Origin: [Synechococcus] sp. NIES-970
Lineage (GTDB): Bacteria; Cyanobacteriota; Cyanobacteriia; Cyanobacteriales; MRBY01
Assembly: GCA_002356215.1 (NCBI GenBank)
Contig: AP017960.1
Coordinates: forward strand, 62,001-126,000
Direction: 5' to 3'
DNA length: 64,000 nucleotides
Positions 35,046 through 45,300 of the stretch are shown here, piece by piece (the stretch's first letter is position 1; the number at the start of each line of letters is the position of its first letter). The notes under the pieces are model-generated. The model saw only the letters and a program-made list of their open reading frames with translations. It did no database searches and was not told the DNA's origin. The translations under genes and the position numbers were made by a program.

Positions 35046-35064
35046 ATTTATTGAGAATCTATCT
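35046..35064 (-). promoter_or_regulatory. Candidate FurA iron box of the siderophore operon
   Basis: On the minus strand the site reads AGATAGATTCTCAATAAAT. This differs at two of nineteen positions from the Anabaena FurA iron box as I remember it (AAATAAATTCTCAATAAAT). It lies just upstream of the aminotransferase ATG at 35019, where a Fe-Fur repressor would block transcription. Confidence 0.6.
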
Positions 35065-35229
35065 TAATAAAAACGCTCCTAGGTAAGATAACTCTAACTA
35101 AAAATATTTGTCAATAAATTTTTCGCACTCCAACCGAAAATCCGAATGATATGAGAGCAAAACTTTATTTTTAAATGGGCATAAAGTTTTTTATCCATTT
35201 AACTTTTTAACGATGTAATAACGACTACA

Positions 35230-35345
35230 GGGTCGGTCTGATCAGGGTGTGGTCACAGTGTTGTATTGAGCCGAGAGACGAAGAACCAGGAATCTCCGAC
35301 CAGACCCGTCAGGGTTGAAGGGAAGGCGTTAAATCCAGAAAGCCT
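35230..35345 (+). other. Hairpin-bearing sequence, possible IS605-type 3'-end relic
   Basis: GGGTC-GGTC (35230-35238) can pair with GACC-A-GACCC (35298-35307), and ACCC/GGGT forms a smaller hairpin at 35304-35315. The frame through here (…LSRETKNQESPTRP…) reads like the C-terminal tail of some IS605 TnpB proteins, but nothing upstream is TnpB. It may be the end of a decayed element or simply a structured hemB leader. Confidence 0.3.
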
Positions 35346-35381
35346 TTGTACACCAGATGAATCTCGGTGGTGTAGGATGAA

Positions 35382-36449
<1,068 letters not shown>

Positions 36450-36552
36450 TTTATTGCCCATCTAGGGCATCGCCGGGGGAAGCAATGACTGAATCCCTAG
36501 GCGATCGCCTGTCACCAAAACCGATAAACAATTAACCCATAGAATTTAATCC

Positions 36553-37191
36553 ATGAACTTGCCCATTTCATTGAACGACATCCGCCAACAAGCGATTAGT
36601 ACCGAAATTCAACCGCCCGTATCAGAGGCCGACATGCAAGCAGCCGTGCGGACTTTGCTTTTGGGATTGGGGGAAGATCCAGACCGCGAAGGTTTGCGGG
36701 ATACCCCGAAGCGGGTGGTTAAAGCCCTCAAATTTCTGACGTCTGGTTATAACCAATCCCTCGATGGGCTGCTCAATGGTGCCGTTTTCCATGAAGATGC
36801 AAACGAAATGGTATTGGTGCGCGATATTGATTTATTTAGCTCCTGCGAGCACCATATTTTACCGATTTTAGGTCGCGCCCATGTGGCCTATATCCCTAAC
36901 GGTAAAGTGATTGGTCTCTCAAAGATTGCCCGTATCTGTGAGATGTATGCCCGGCGTTTGCAGGTGCAGGAGCGCTTAACCCAACAGATCGCCGACGCCC
37001 TCCAGGGATTACTAAAACCCCAAGGGGTTGCCGTTGTCATCGAGGCGACCCACATGTGCATGGTCATGCGCGGGGTGGAGAAACCAGGCTCTTGGACCGT
37101 CACCAGTTCAATGCAAGGGGTCTTTGCCAATAATGAATCTACTCGCCAGGAATTTATGGAATTGATTCGCCATCGCCCCTCGTTCCACTAA
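36553..37191 (+). CDS. folE: GTP cyclohydrolase I
   Basis: A 212-residue type IA enzyme, converting GTP to dihydroneopterin triphosphate for folate and pterin synthesis. Zinc ligands appear in [10 protein letters not shown] (Cys and His) and in THMCMVMRG (second Cys), so it is the zinc-dependent form. The N-terminal region has [15 protein letters not shown], the family signature. It lies 103 bases after hemB and is followed by a strong bidirectional terminator. Its place beside a Zur-like box suggests it may be the zinc-starvation paralogue of another folE elsewhere, which needs the full genome to confirm. Confidence 0.94.
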   Translation: MNLPISLNDIRQQAISTEIQPPVSEADMQAAVRTLLLGLGEDPDREGLRDTPKRVVKALKFLTSGYNQSLDGLLNGAVFHEDANEMVLVRDIDLFSSCEHHILPILGRAHVAYIPNGKVIGLSKIARICEMYARRLQVQERLTQQIADALQGLLKPQGVAVVIEATHMCMVMRGVEKPGSWTVTSSMQGVFANNESTRQEFMELIRHRPSFH

Positions 37192-37213
37192 AAACCTTGC
37201 CTTAACAACCCAA

Positions 37214-37258
37214 AAAATCCCCTTAAATTTCTCCAGGTTGGTAGTTTAAGGGGATTTT
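37214..37258. terminator. Bidirectional Rho-independent terminator
   Basis: A 14-bp perfect stem, AAAATCCCCTTAAA with TTTAAGGGGATTTT, around a 17-base loop. It sits between folE and the convergent metallophosphoesterase gene. The A-run on one side and T-run on the other serve both strands. Confidence 0.85.
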
Positions 37259-37285
37259 GATTTGCTTGGAAAACAGTTTAAGCAA

Positions 37286-38038
37286 TCAACCAAAGCCCGC
37301 CGCTGTACCGTAGCGCACCGTCCGAAAAATTACCTGATCATTATTGGGACTATAGAGGGTGTAGGTGGCTTGATTCGGGCTTTGCCCGACGTTACCCACG
37401 CCAACGATCAGCCGTGCTGCAGCGTCGTCAGTTCCCGGGCGATCGCCCACCGTATAATGTTGAGACATCTGAGGCGTATCAAGGGTTGTTACCGTGGCGG
37501 CCAATTGCCCTGTGGTGACCTGATACTTAAATGTTTGACCCGATCGCCCACAAAAAAGACGGTTACTGCCTGTGCGAGAAAGGCGATCCAGCAAAATCAG
37601 CGGAGAAATATCTGGAGTCAGGGTTTCAAACACCGTCAAACTACTGCCATGGAGCAAGAGACAGTCCAATTCCGCAAAGCCAAAGTGGAGCTGACTAAAC
37701 CATTGCACCGTTTCCCGTGGGACATGATCCCAGAGTTGTTTGAGAATATGGCCCCCTTTTGCGACAAGAAAAGGATTGTCTTCGGGTTCCGCCGCTAAGC
37801 CCCGCACGATTAAACATTGTTCTTCCCAGGCTCCTTTACAAACCTGGGGGATGAGTTCGCCTTTTTTGGGATGGCGGATGCGCTCCACGACGGCATTCCC
37901 TGCGGGGGTGCCATCAATGAGATCGCCGAGGATATAAAGATCCGTGACCTTGGGGGTTTGTCGTCGAATATCCTGTAGTACCGCTTCATAGGCGGCTAAA
38001 TTACCTTCGATGCCGCTTAAAATTGCCCATTGCATCAT
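37286..38038 (-). CDS. Metallophosphoesterase-fold protein with degenerate active site
   Basis: A 250-residue tandem paralogue of the next gene, with the same fold outline: MQWAILSGIEGNLAAYEAVLQDI, LYILGDLIDGTP, LDCLLLHGSS. The metal ligands are eroded. The DxHGN motif reads GIEGN, the GNHD-like motif reads CKGAWEE, and the GHTH motif is replaced by CGRSGQT. Catalysis is therefore doubtful; it could be a regulatory partner of the upstream paralogue. The start at 38038 lies four bases after the stop of the upstream gene, and the longer frame to 38092 would overlap it. It is the last gene of the minus-strand COG0523 operon. Confidence 0.82.
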   Translation of the reverse strand: MMQWAILSGIEGNLAAYEAVLQDIRRQTPKVTDLYILGDLIDGTPAGNAVVERIRHPKKGELIPQVCKGAWEEQCLIVRGLAAEPEDNPFLVAKGGHILKQLWDHVPRETVQWFSQLHFGFAELDCLLLHGSSLTVFETLTPDISPLILLDRLSRTGSNRLFCGRSGQTFKYQVTTGQLAATVTTLDTPQMSQHYTVGDRPGTDDAAARLIVGVGNVGQSPNQATYTLYSPNNDQVIFRTVRYGTAAGFG

Positions 38039-38042
38039 CGTT

Positions 38043-38867
38043 TTATACCCCCCGCTCACAGAGATGGGTTGGGTCATCGGCGCGTTCGGCAAATTCCATA
38101 CCTTGGGCTAATCGCCACGCAAAAATCGGTGGTAATCCTTTCTCAATAATCGCCGCACAGGTTTTTTGGTAGTCGTATTCCACTTCCCGTAATACCATCT
38201 GATCGCGATCGCCGTCATAGATCACATAGGTGGCATTGGGGCGACCATGGCGCGGTTCACCAACCGATCCGACATTAACGATGCGTTTAATGGGGGCGGT
38301 AAATTCCTGCTCTAGGGCGATCGCTTTAGCGGAATTTGTCTGGACAGAAAATTTAAGGGAAGCTTGGTCAAGGGTACGCACATAGGGAACATGGGTATGA
38401 CCACAAAAGAGAATATCTGCCCCTGTACTGAGTACCCGTTCTAGTGCCAGAAAGCCATCCAATTCCGGCAGTAAATATTCATGCTGACTCTGGGGGCTAC
38501 CGTGGGTAAAGGCAAATTGATCCTGCTTGAGAACCTTGGGCAATTCGGCGAGATAAGCACGGGTTTCAGCGTAAATTTCTCCATCTGTCCATTGGTGGGC
38601 CAGTTTGCCCCGTTTTTCGGCTAGCAGAGAAGGATAACTGCAATCACAGGCATTTAACCCGTCAACAATATCCTCATCCCAGCAACCTTGCACCGTCGGA
38701 ATATCCAGCGATCGCACTAATTCCACCACCTGATTTGGATAGGGACCATAACCGACTAGATCGCCGAGGCAATAGATTTGATCCACCTGTTGATCCTCAA
38801 TATCATTCAGCACGGTGGTTAATGCTTCATAATTCCCGTGGATGCAGGAAATAACGGCTATTTTCAT
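38043..38867 (-). CDS. Calcineurin-like metallophosphoesterase
   Basis: A 274-residue phosphoesterase of the Metallophos_2/YfcE group. It shows MKIAVISCIHGNYEALTTVL, YCLGDLVGYGPYPNQV, VQGCWDEDI, FTHGSPQ, and the canonical FCGHTHVPYV. The first motif reads CIHGN where most have DxHGN, a change in one metal ligand. It probably hydrolyses a phosphomono- or diester. It lies 66 bases after the COG0523-like gene and four bases before the degenerate paralogue. The shared promoter carries a perfect Zur-like box, so a zinc-linked role is inferred. Confidence 0.86.
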   Translation of the reverse strand: MKIAVISCIHGNYEALTTVLNDIEDQQVDQIYCLGDLVGYGPYPNQVVELVRSLDIPTVQGCWDEDIVDGLNACDCSYPSLLAEKRGKLAHQWTDGEIYAETRAYLAELPKVLKQDQFAFTHGSPQSQHEYLLPELDGFLALERVLSTGADILFCGHTHVPYVRTLDQASLKFSVQTNSAKAIALEQEFTAPIKRIVNVGSVGEPRHGRPNATYVIYDGDRDQMVLREVEYDYQKTCAAIIEKGLPPIFAWRLAQGMEFAERADDPTHLCERGV

Positions 38868-38933
38868 TAGTTTACGCTTAAATTTTATCGTTCAGTCAAT
38901 TGTGTTTATTTACCGGAAAAACCCTGGGGAAGC

Positions 38934-39740
38934 TTAGGCAGCGGCATAATCAGCTTCGGTGGTGTCTTGCCGTTGCTGCCGAATTTGTGCCTGATAGTAA
39001 TCCAGCAGTTCATCACCTAAACAACAGTCAAGGAGAGTATTAGACATTTGTCGCCCGTCTAACTGCGTCCCGACTACTTCTAAACCGCTAAACCGTTGGG
39101 GTCTGCCCGTTAACCATTGTTGAACTGGGAGTTCACGGTAAAAACTGTCCTCCATGCCGGCCACATAGTCGAGATAAAACGCTCGGCCATCGACAATTTC
39201 GACAATGCCCTTGGCTCGCTGGATGTTGCCATAGGCTCCGGCGGTGAGTTCGTCCCAAAAAATATTCAGACTGGCAGGATCAAACACCTGACCACTGAGG
39301 GGCGATCGCCACACTTGAATCTCATTGCTGGGGAGGGGCATCGGGACTTCAATGATCTGATCAGCCCAGTCATGCCAAGGGGAACTCGCCATCTGCTCGG
39401 GCACAAATGCCAACCGCTGACAGGGAAAACCTGCCTCTTCTAAAGCTTTGAGTAATTCTTCGCCGGAGGCAAGGGCCACATAAAAACCCAGCTCTAAGAT
39501 GGCGATCGCCCCCTGTTCCACCGCTTGAACCAGTTCCACTTCCTGGCCTTCTTCTAAAAATTGCCAATGGGGAAATTCGAGGGCAAGACAATGGCGATCC
39601 ACTGCGCAGTCCACAGTCCGGGGCGCGAAATAGATAATGGGCTCGCTGCTTTTTTGTAATTGTTGCCGGAGCCACTGGGTTTTGCCCGATCCTGCCAGTC
39701 CGGCGATCGCCACGATGGCTGTTTTTGTCCAATCGATCAT
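38934..39740 (-). CDS. COG0523/CobW-like GTPase, divergent form
   Basis: A 268-residue P-loop protein. GLAGSGKTQWLRQQL at residues 14-28 is Walker A. The C-terminal part (GIVEIVDGRAFYLDYVAG ... RFSGLEVVGTQLDG) is the CobW C-terminal domain. It is shorter than usual (about 320-400), and the metal-binding CxCC motif of COG0523 metallochaperones is not visible; only TVDCAVDRHCL is present in that area. The promoter it shares with the divergent FAD gene contains TGATAATGATTATCA. A zinc-allocation role under zinc starvation is inferred from family and operator. Confidence 0.75.
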   Translation of the reverse strand: MIDWTKTAIVAIAGLAGSGKTQWLRQQLQKSSEPIIYFAPRTVDCAVDRHCLALEFPHWQFLEEGQEVELVQAVEQGAIAILELGFYVALASGEELLKALEEAGFPCQRLAFVPEQMASSPWHDWADQIIEVPMPLPSNEIQVWRSPLSGQVFDPASLNIFWDELTAGAYGNIQRAKGIVEIVDGRAFYLDYVAGMEDSFYRELPVQQWLTGRPQRFSGLEVVGTQLDGRQMSNTLLDCCLGDELLDYYQAQIRQQRQDTTEADYAAA

Positions 39741-39810
39741 CTGGGTTTTTCTTCCTGCCAGCCAACAAGCTAGCTTTTGATTTTGTGCTAAATTGCAATG
39801 GCATTATTTT

Positions 39811-39825
39811 GATAATGATTATCAT
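39811..39825. promoter_or_regulatory. Zur-like box in a divergent promoter
   Basis: TGATAATGATTATCA is a perfect 7-1-7 palindrome. It lies 71 bases from the COG0523-like gene start and 21 bases from the oxidoreductase ATG, so one site can serve both directions. Fur and Zur boxes resemble each other, and the zinc assignment rests on the neighbouring genes. Confidence 0.72.
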
Positions 39826-39845
39826 TGTTTACGAAAAGCTTTCAA

Positions 39846-41024
39846 ATGTCTACTCAGCAACGGTGTGATCTAGCGGTAATTGGGGCGGGAATCCAGGGTC
39901 TCACCTTGGTTTTACATCTCCTGAAAAAGCGGCCCCAATGGTACAAGCGCATTGCAGTTTTTGAGCCGAAAGGCCGATGGTTAGCCCAGTGGTCAGCGCA
40001 GTTTGCTGCCCAGGAGATTCCCCATTTGCGATCGCCTGCGGTGCATCATCCCCACCCCGATCCCTTCGCCCTGCGGCGGTTTGCGGAGGGGCGTCCCGAT
40101 GAACTTTTCCCGCCCTACGACCTCCCAGGGACAAAGCTGTTTGAAGATTTTTGTCAGTGGGCGATCGCCGACTTTGCCCTCGATCAATTACTGATCCCAG
40201 AGGCAGTGATTGATTTAAAACCGCCAACTCCCAGACAAAAACAGTTCCAGCTGACCCTAGGCAATGGTCAGCAATGGCAAGCAAGGCGGGTGGTTCTTGC
40301 CACCAATCGCACCGAGCGCCAAATTCCCCCTTGGGTCCCACACATTTCTACGAACTATCCAGCGGATCGGCTTTGCCATAGTGAGGCGGTGGATCTGCGA
40401 TCCCTATCCCTCAAGGGGGAAAAAGTCGTGATTATTGGTGGTGGTCTTTCCAGTGGACATCTGGCATTGGGGGCGATGAACCGTCAGGCAGAAGTCACGC
40501 TGATTGCCCGTCGTTCTTTCCAAGAAAAACTATTTGATGCCGACGCTGGTTGGCTAGGGCCTAAATATCTCAAGGGATTCTATGCCGAAACCGATTGGCA
40601 AAAACGCCACCAAATGATCCTGCAAGCTCGTAATGGCGGTTCTCTGACCCCTGCGATGATGCACCAGCTTCGCCGCGCCGAACGCCAAGGCAAAATTACT
40701 TTAAAACCCTACTGTCAAATTCAAGCCGCCCACTGGCAGGACAATCACTGGCAATTACGTTGCGAAAATGGGGAAATGATTAAAGGCGATCGCCTCTGGT
40801 TTGCCACAGGGACTCGGTTTACAATTGCTGCTGAACCCCTCCTCAAAAAAGTGAGTGAACAATATCCCCAAGCCACGGTCCAAGGTTTACCGATCCTCGA
40901 TCAATATCTGCGCTGGCAGGGCTGTGATCTATTTCTCATGGGAGCGCCCTACAAATTGGTCCCACTGCCCGTAATATCTCCGGTGCGCGCATGGCCGCAG
41001 GCGATCGCCTTGTGCCTGCTCTGA
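39846..41024 (+). CDS. FAD/NAD(P)-binding oxidoreductase, C-terminus frameshifted
   Basis: A 392-residue frame similar to lysine/ornithine N-monooxygenase-like flavoproteins. The FAD motif is LAVIGAGIQGLTLVLHLL and the NAD(P) motif is VVIIGGGLSSGHLALGA, with LWFATGTRF later. The end looks broken. At about 40947 a more family-like reading jumps to another frame (LQIGPTARNISGARMAAGDR…) and runs on to a TAA at 41081-41083, while the original frame ends in unrelated APYKLVPLPV. A one-base loss or two-base gain explains it. The start at 39846 is the first ATG after the Zur-like box. Substrate unknown; expression is probably raised in zinc shortage. Confidence 0.75.
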   Translation: MSTQQRCDLAVIGAGIQGLTLVLHLLKKRPQWYKRIAVFEPKGRWLAQWSAQFAAQEIPHLRSPAVHHPHPDPFALRRFAEGRPDELFPPYDLPGTKLFEDFCQWAIADFALDQLLIPEAVIDLKPPTPRQKQFQLTLGNGQQWQARRVVLATNRTERQIPPWVPHISTNYPADRLCHSEAVDLRSLSLKGEKVVIIGGGLSSGHLALGAMNRQAEVTLIARRSFQEKLFDADAGWLGPKYLKGFYAETDWQKRHQMILQARNGGSLTPAMMHQLRRAERQGKITLKPYCQIQAAHWQDNHWQLRCENGEMIKGDRLWFATGTRFTIAAEPLLKKVSEQYPQATVQGLPILDQYLRWQGCDLFLMGAPYKLVPLPVISPVRAWPQAIALCLL

Positions 41025-41129
41025 CCAAAGCAAGTCTCCAGCGAATTTACGATGCCGTCGCCTGTTCCGGGATCAGCGCCTAAGACAAAGCCCGAACCAA
41101 AGCAAGGGCCAATGAATAGAATCCCTGAA

Positions 41130-41933
41130 CTACCACAAATACATACTAGATTCTTGATTCATAATCTTGAGACGAAACTGTTCAGAGCAAGGCGTTTGCC
41201 CAACGCCATAACAAACATGCAACGGCAGCAGATGTTCCTCGCGGGGGTGGCAATAGCGTGCTCCAGTCGCTACGGACCAATGGATCAAGCGTTCTGCCCG
41301 TTCCGCCTCCGTATAGTCAGGACTAGAACAAGTTTGTGCCAACCAGTCCTCAAAAGCCTGGTTGAGTGCCTGAGATTCCTTTGTCGTGGCACCAAAGAAC
41401 GCTTTCAAGTTGTGGAAAGAAAAACCAGAACCAATCACGAGGACATTCTTCTGGTGTAGAGATTGCAGCGCTTGCCCCATCGCAATGTGAGTAGAAGGCT
41501 CAAGGGTATTCACCAGAGATAACTGCACACAGGGGATATCAGCCTCGGGGTACATGAGCTTGAGGGGGACAAAAACTCCATGATCTAGGCCTCTCTCCTC
41601 ATCCAAGGCAGCCTCAATACCAGCACCTGCCAACAAATGGTGAATTTCTTTCGCTAAAGCGGGTTCACCAGGACAAGGATATTGAATTTGGTAGGATTCT
41701 TCAGGAAACCCGTAATAGTCATAAATGAGCGGCGGGTTTTTTCCGGCAGTGAGTGTGGGAATTGTTGTTTCCCAGTGGGCGCTGACCACCAAAAGGGCGT
41801 CTGGCTTAGGGATGCTGAGGGCAATATGTCGGAGACAGGTGACCATTTCCTGATGGCCTGCATCTCCCAATAAGGGCATCGGGCCACCACCATGGGAGAG
41901 AAAAAAGGCTTTGGGTATATGCGGCATGGTCAA
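41130..41933 (-). CDS. Extradiol dioxygenase, LigB/YgiD (DODA) family
   Basis: A 267-residue class III extradiol ring-cleavage dioxygenase-like protein. Metal-binding and catalytic His are in FLSHGGGPM, VVSAHWETTIP, GLDHGVFVPLKLM and GFSFHNL. The C-terminal CHPREEHLLPLHVCYG is also family-typical. Relatives bind zinc or Fe(II) and include 4,5-DOPA dioxygenase, though the natural substrate in cyanobacteria is unknown. It is convergent with the frameshifted oxidoreductase gene and may belong to the same zinc neighbourhood, though it has no recognisable box of its own. Confidence 0.87.
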   Translation of the reverse strand: MTMPHIPKAFFLSHGGGPMPLLGDAGHQEMVTCLRHIALSIPKPDALLVVSAHWETTIPTLTAGKNPPLIYDYYGFPEESYQIQYPCPGEPALAKEIHHLLAGAGIEAALDEERGLDHGVFVPLKLMYPEADIPCVQLSLVNTLEPSTHIAMGQALQSLHQKNVLVIGSGFSFHNLKAFFGATTKESQALNQAFEDWLAQTCSSPDYTEAERAERLIHWSVATGARYCHPREEHLLPLHVCYGVGQTPCSEQFRLKIMNQESSMYLW

Positions 41934-41973
41934 GGGGAGGTGAGTCGTCCTAAAGATTATTCACGGATTTGGA

Positions 41974-42190
41974 TCAGTCTATTTGCGGGTAATACTGAAA
42001 CAGCAGATGAATATGATCCACCTCACCGTTGAATTCAATCAATTTGCAATTCTATTTCTCGCAAAGGTCAGACAGAATTTCATGGAACCAATTCAGTATC
42101 TCATCTGTAAACACCTTGTGTCGGTATTTGGTTGTTAAAACTAAATGAGCTTTCATGTCAGATGTGGCTCTACCACTAAAAACAAAATCG
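41974..42190 (-). pseudogene. IS200/IS605-type TnpA (Y1 transposase) fragment
   Basis: Reading the minus strand gives …SGRATSDMKAHLVLTTKYRH, KVFTDEILNWFHEIL, an in-frame TAG, then EFNGEVDHIHLLFQYYPQI and a TGA at 41976. HLVLTTKYR and the HUH motif DHIHLL identify an IS200-type transposase. It lacks the start, the catalytic-Tyr C-terminal part and continuity. The rest of the gap 41934-42396 holds no other gene I can see. Confidence 0.85.
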
Positions 42191-42396
42191 TTTCTTATGG
42201 ATGCTCTCTACTACGATCAGTGTAGTCTGGAAACAATGCGCTTATCTTATATGACGCTGACGTCCCTCTTTTGACCAAGTTGCCTTAATGGGTGAGCGAT
42301 CCAATTGGCATAAGCAAAATCCCTGTGATATTAATGAATCCAGTCAGTGGGTGCCAAACAGCGATCGCCCCATGTCTACTTTTAACAAAACAGAGA

Positions 42397-45300
42397 TTAT
42401 TTAACCTTTGCTCGGAAACGAACGTAGCCATAGGCATCATTGGGTATACCAGAACCCGTTGAAGCTTTGACTTCAGGCAAGTTCACGCTAATCGTACCGC
42501 TCACATTTTCTGCAGCTGTGAGTGTTGCCGTGGGATTAGCTGGGTTTCTGCAGCCCGTCGGTTCAGTTCCTGGGATAAAGAAGCGTCCTGCATCACTATC
42601 ATCAGCTCCGGTCAGATTAGTAGAGTTACTGTTGAACTGGAGGTTAATTCCCCAATCAGGTGCACCATAGGTATTGGGAATGTAATCCAGGAATTGCGAT
42701 AGGCGATCGCAGATTTGGACATTGTTTGCCGAGGCATCTCCTTTATTGAGGAAATAAATTGTGTAATCAACAGTATCGCCTGGTTTTGCCTCTGTCGTTT
42801 TTGCCCCTTTCACAAAGTCCACAGGCCAATTAGCATTATCAGCCCCATCCTCAGAGATAACTGCCTGTAAATTCTGACTATTTCCATTGATCGCTGTAAT
42901 CCGTTTAATAAGGATTAAATCAGGAGCAGTAATATTTTTACCAGTAACAGTCGTTATATCAGTATCAGTGTTGTTATCTAAATTTGGATCAGCTTCATTG
43001 GCAAAAACGGTTGCAAAATTTTCAAACGTATCCTGTGCGTCATCTCGTACATAGACCGTTAATGTCAATACTGTTGTACTGTTAGGGGCCAGGGTTCCGT
43101 TATAGCTGCACTCAATATCTCTCAAGTCTTCGGGGGTGGGTGGATTTGGTGCCGTAAAACTCACGATTGGACAAGTCCAATTTGTCCCTGTACCAGAGAC
43201 ATAGTAAAGATCGTCTGGAAGCTGATCGACTAACTGTATATTCGTAGCATTAGATGTTCCATTATTTCTGACAGTCAACGTATAACTTCCTTGAGTACCT
43301 CGCGTGAAGTCACCAGTATGGGCTTTATCAATAGATAAATCTGCACTACCTGTAATGCTGGTGGGGTCTGTGTCGGTATTGTTGTTGGCGTTATTATCTC
43401 CTGCCGTTATAACCGTGGCTGTGTTAGTGATGATGTCAGTCCCGATTGGGGTTGTTGAACCAACGCTAAAAACAAGATCAATGGTATTTGTTTGACCAGG
43501 GGCTAAATCATCATCACTGGTACAGGTGACGATCTCTTGGGTACTAGTATTTCCTTGGGTAGTGACGCTGCAAGTCCACCCCTGGCCAACAGAGCTTACA
43601 TAGGACAGATTTACGGGAAGTGTGTCGGTGATCGTAATAGGGTTAGTGACGGTGACATTTCCAACATTGCTAACTTCTAAGCTATAGGTGCCCTGACGAC
43701 CGATTGCAAAGCTGTTAGCCAGGTGACTTTTGGTGAGAGCTAGATCAAGATTACGGGTTTGTACAGGGTCTGTTGTACTGTCGTTATCATTATTTGGGTC
43801 AGGATCTGGAGTTGTCACAGCATCAACACTAGCTGAATTCGTAATATCGCCAGTGGCAACATTATTTACATTGACAACTAACGTGATCGCGGCGCTTTGG
43901 CCGACTGTTAAGCCATTAGTTTTCGTGCAAGCAATAGCTTGACCAGAGGCGTTACAACTAAAGCCATCGCCAGAACCGGAAACAAAACTCAAATTGTTTG
44001 GCAGATTATCTGTAACAGTAATAGCCTCGCCATTGGAAATATTAGAAGGGCCATTATTCGTTGCTTTTAGTTCATAGGTTGCTTGTTCTCCAGCTACTAA
44101 ACCAGGAATGGCTGCTGGAGGGGGCGAGGAATTTGTAATTGTTGAAATTAATGTTTTAGTGATGCTGAGATCCGCAGCCTGTTGGACAGCAGTCGAGATA
44201 GTGTGACGATTTCGACTATTAGAATCGTTGTTATCCAAAATAATGTTAGCGCTGGGTTCTCCTGTTAGGCTTACTTGCGCAGTATTTGAAGTGGGATTAG
44301 TGGCAGTACCATCGACAAAAATATTGAGATTAATCGATGTTGTTGCACCTACGGCGAGGTTACTACTACGGGTACAGGTCACCAGTTGATTAGAAGCCGA
44401 ACAAGTCCAACCGGATCCGGTGCCGGAGATAAAAGTAAAGCCTGTCGGTAAGATATCGGTTACAGTAATCGGATTTGTCGTCGAGGCGATCGCCTCTGTT
44501 GGGCCATTGTTAAGAATATCCAACTGATAAGAAGATGTCTGTCCAATTGCAAAGATACCGTTGGGGGCACTTTTTGTAATCTTGAGATCAAAATTCGGTG
44601 CCACAACGGGAGTCTGCTCATAGCCAAAAGGTTCTGCTAATCCGGTCGTTGTACCTGGTGCATAGCCATTATTTGCTGCATTCGTATCCCCCGTTGTACT
44701 AACCTGGGCAATATTCACAAAACTCACAGGAAAAGTTTCCGCTCCGGTCGGAATCCATGTCGCAATCGGCCTAATGCGGATAGTAATCGTACTGGAGCTA
44801 TTTGCTGCTAAAGATGTGCTACGAACGCAGCGCACAATGTTGTTATTGATAGCATCTGCTGCGGGGTTACTGACAGGATTGGCGGGGGTCGGATTTTCGA
44901 CCAAACAGCTCCAGCCTGTCCCGAAAGCTCCGAGCACCTGGAATCGATCCGGCACATCATCCACTACATTGATGTCATCAACCGTTGCACTCGAACCGAG
45001 ATTATTCACCCTCAAAGTGTAAACACCTTCTGCTCCGGCGGTGAAACTTGTAGCACCAGGATCTGTTATTCCATTCACTGCGTCCGTTTTAGTAATACTC
45101 AGATCAGTAATATTTAAACGAATCGAAGTAGAAGAAAGATTATCATTTGAATCTGTATCAACAAAAGTTCCATCAGTCTTCGGTGCGCTAACCCGGTTAA
45201 CAATATTGCTGTTGACAATACCTAATGCTTGTAATTGAGCTAGAGTTTTGATGCTGCCCGTAAATGTATAAGTAACAACCCCCGTACCTTTGCTTAAAAA

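Noticed and set aside
39811-39825. Calling the perfect palindrome a Fur box
   Set aside because: It also fits the Fur core, but the 7-1-7 symmetry and the zinc-related neighbours favour Zur; the siderophore operon has a different, FurA-type site.
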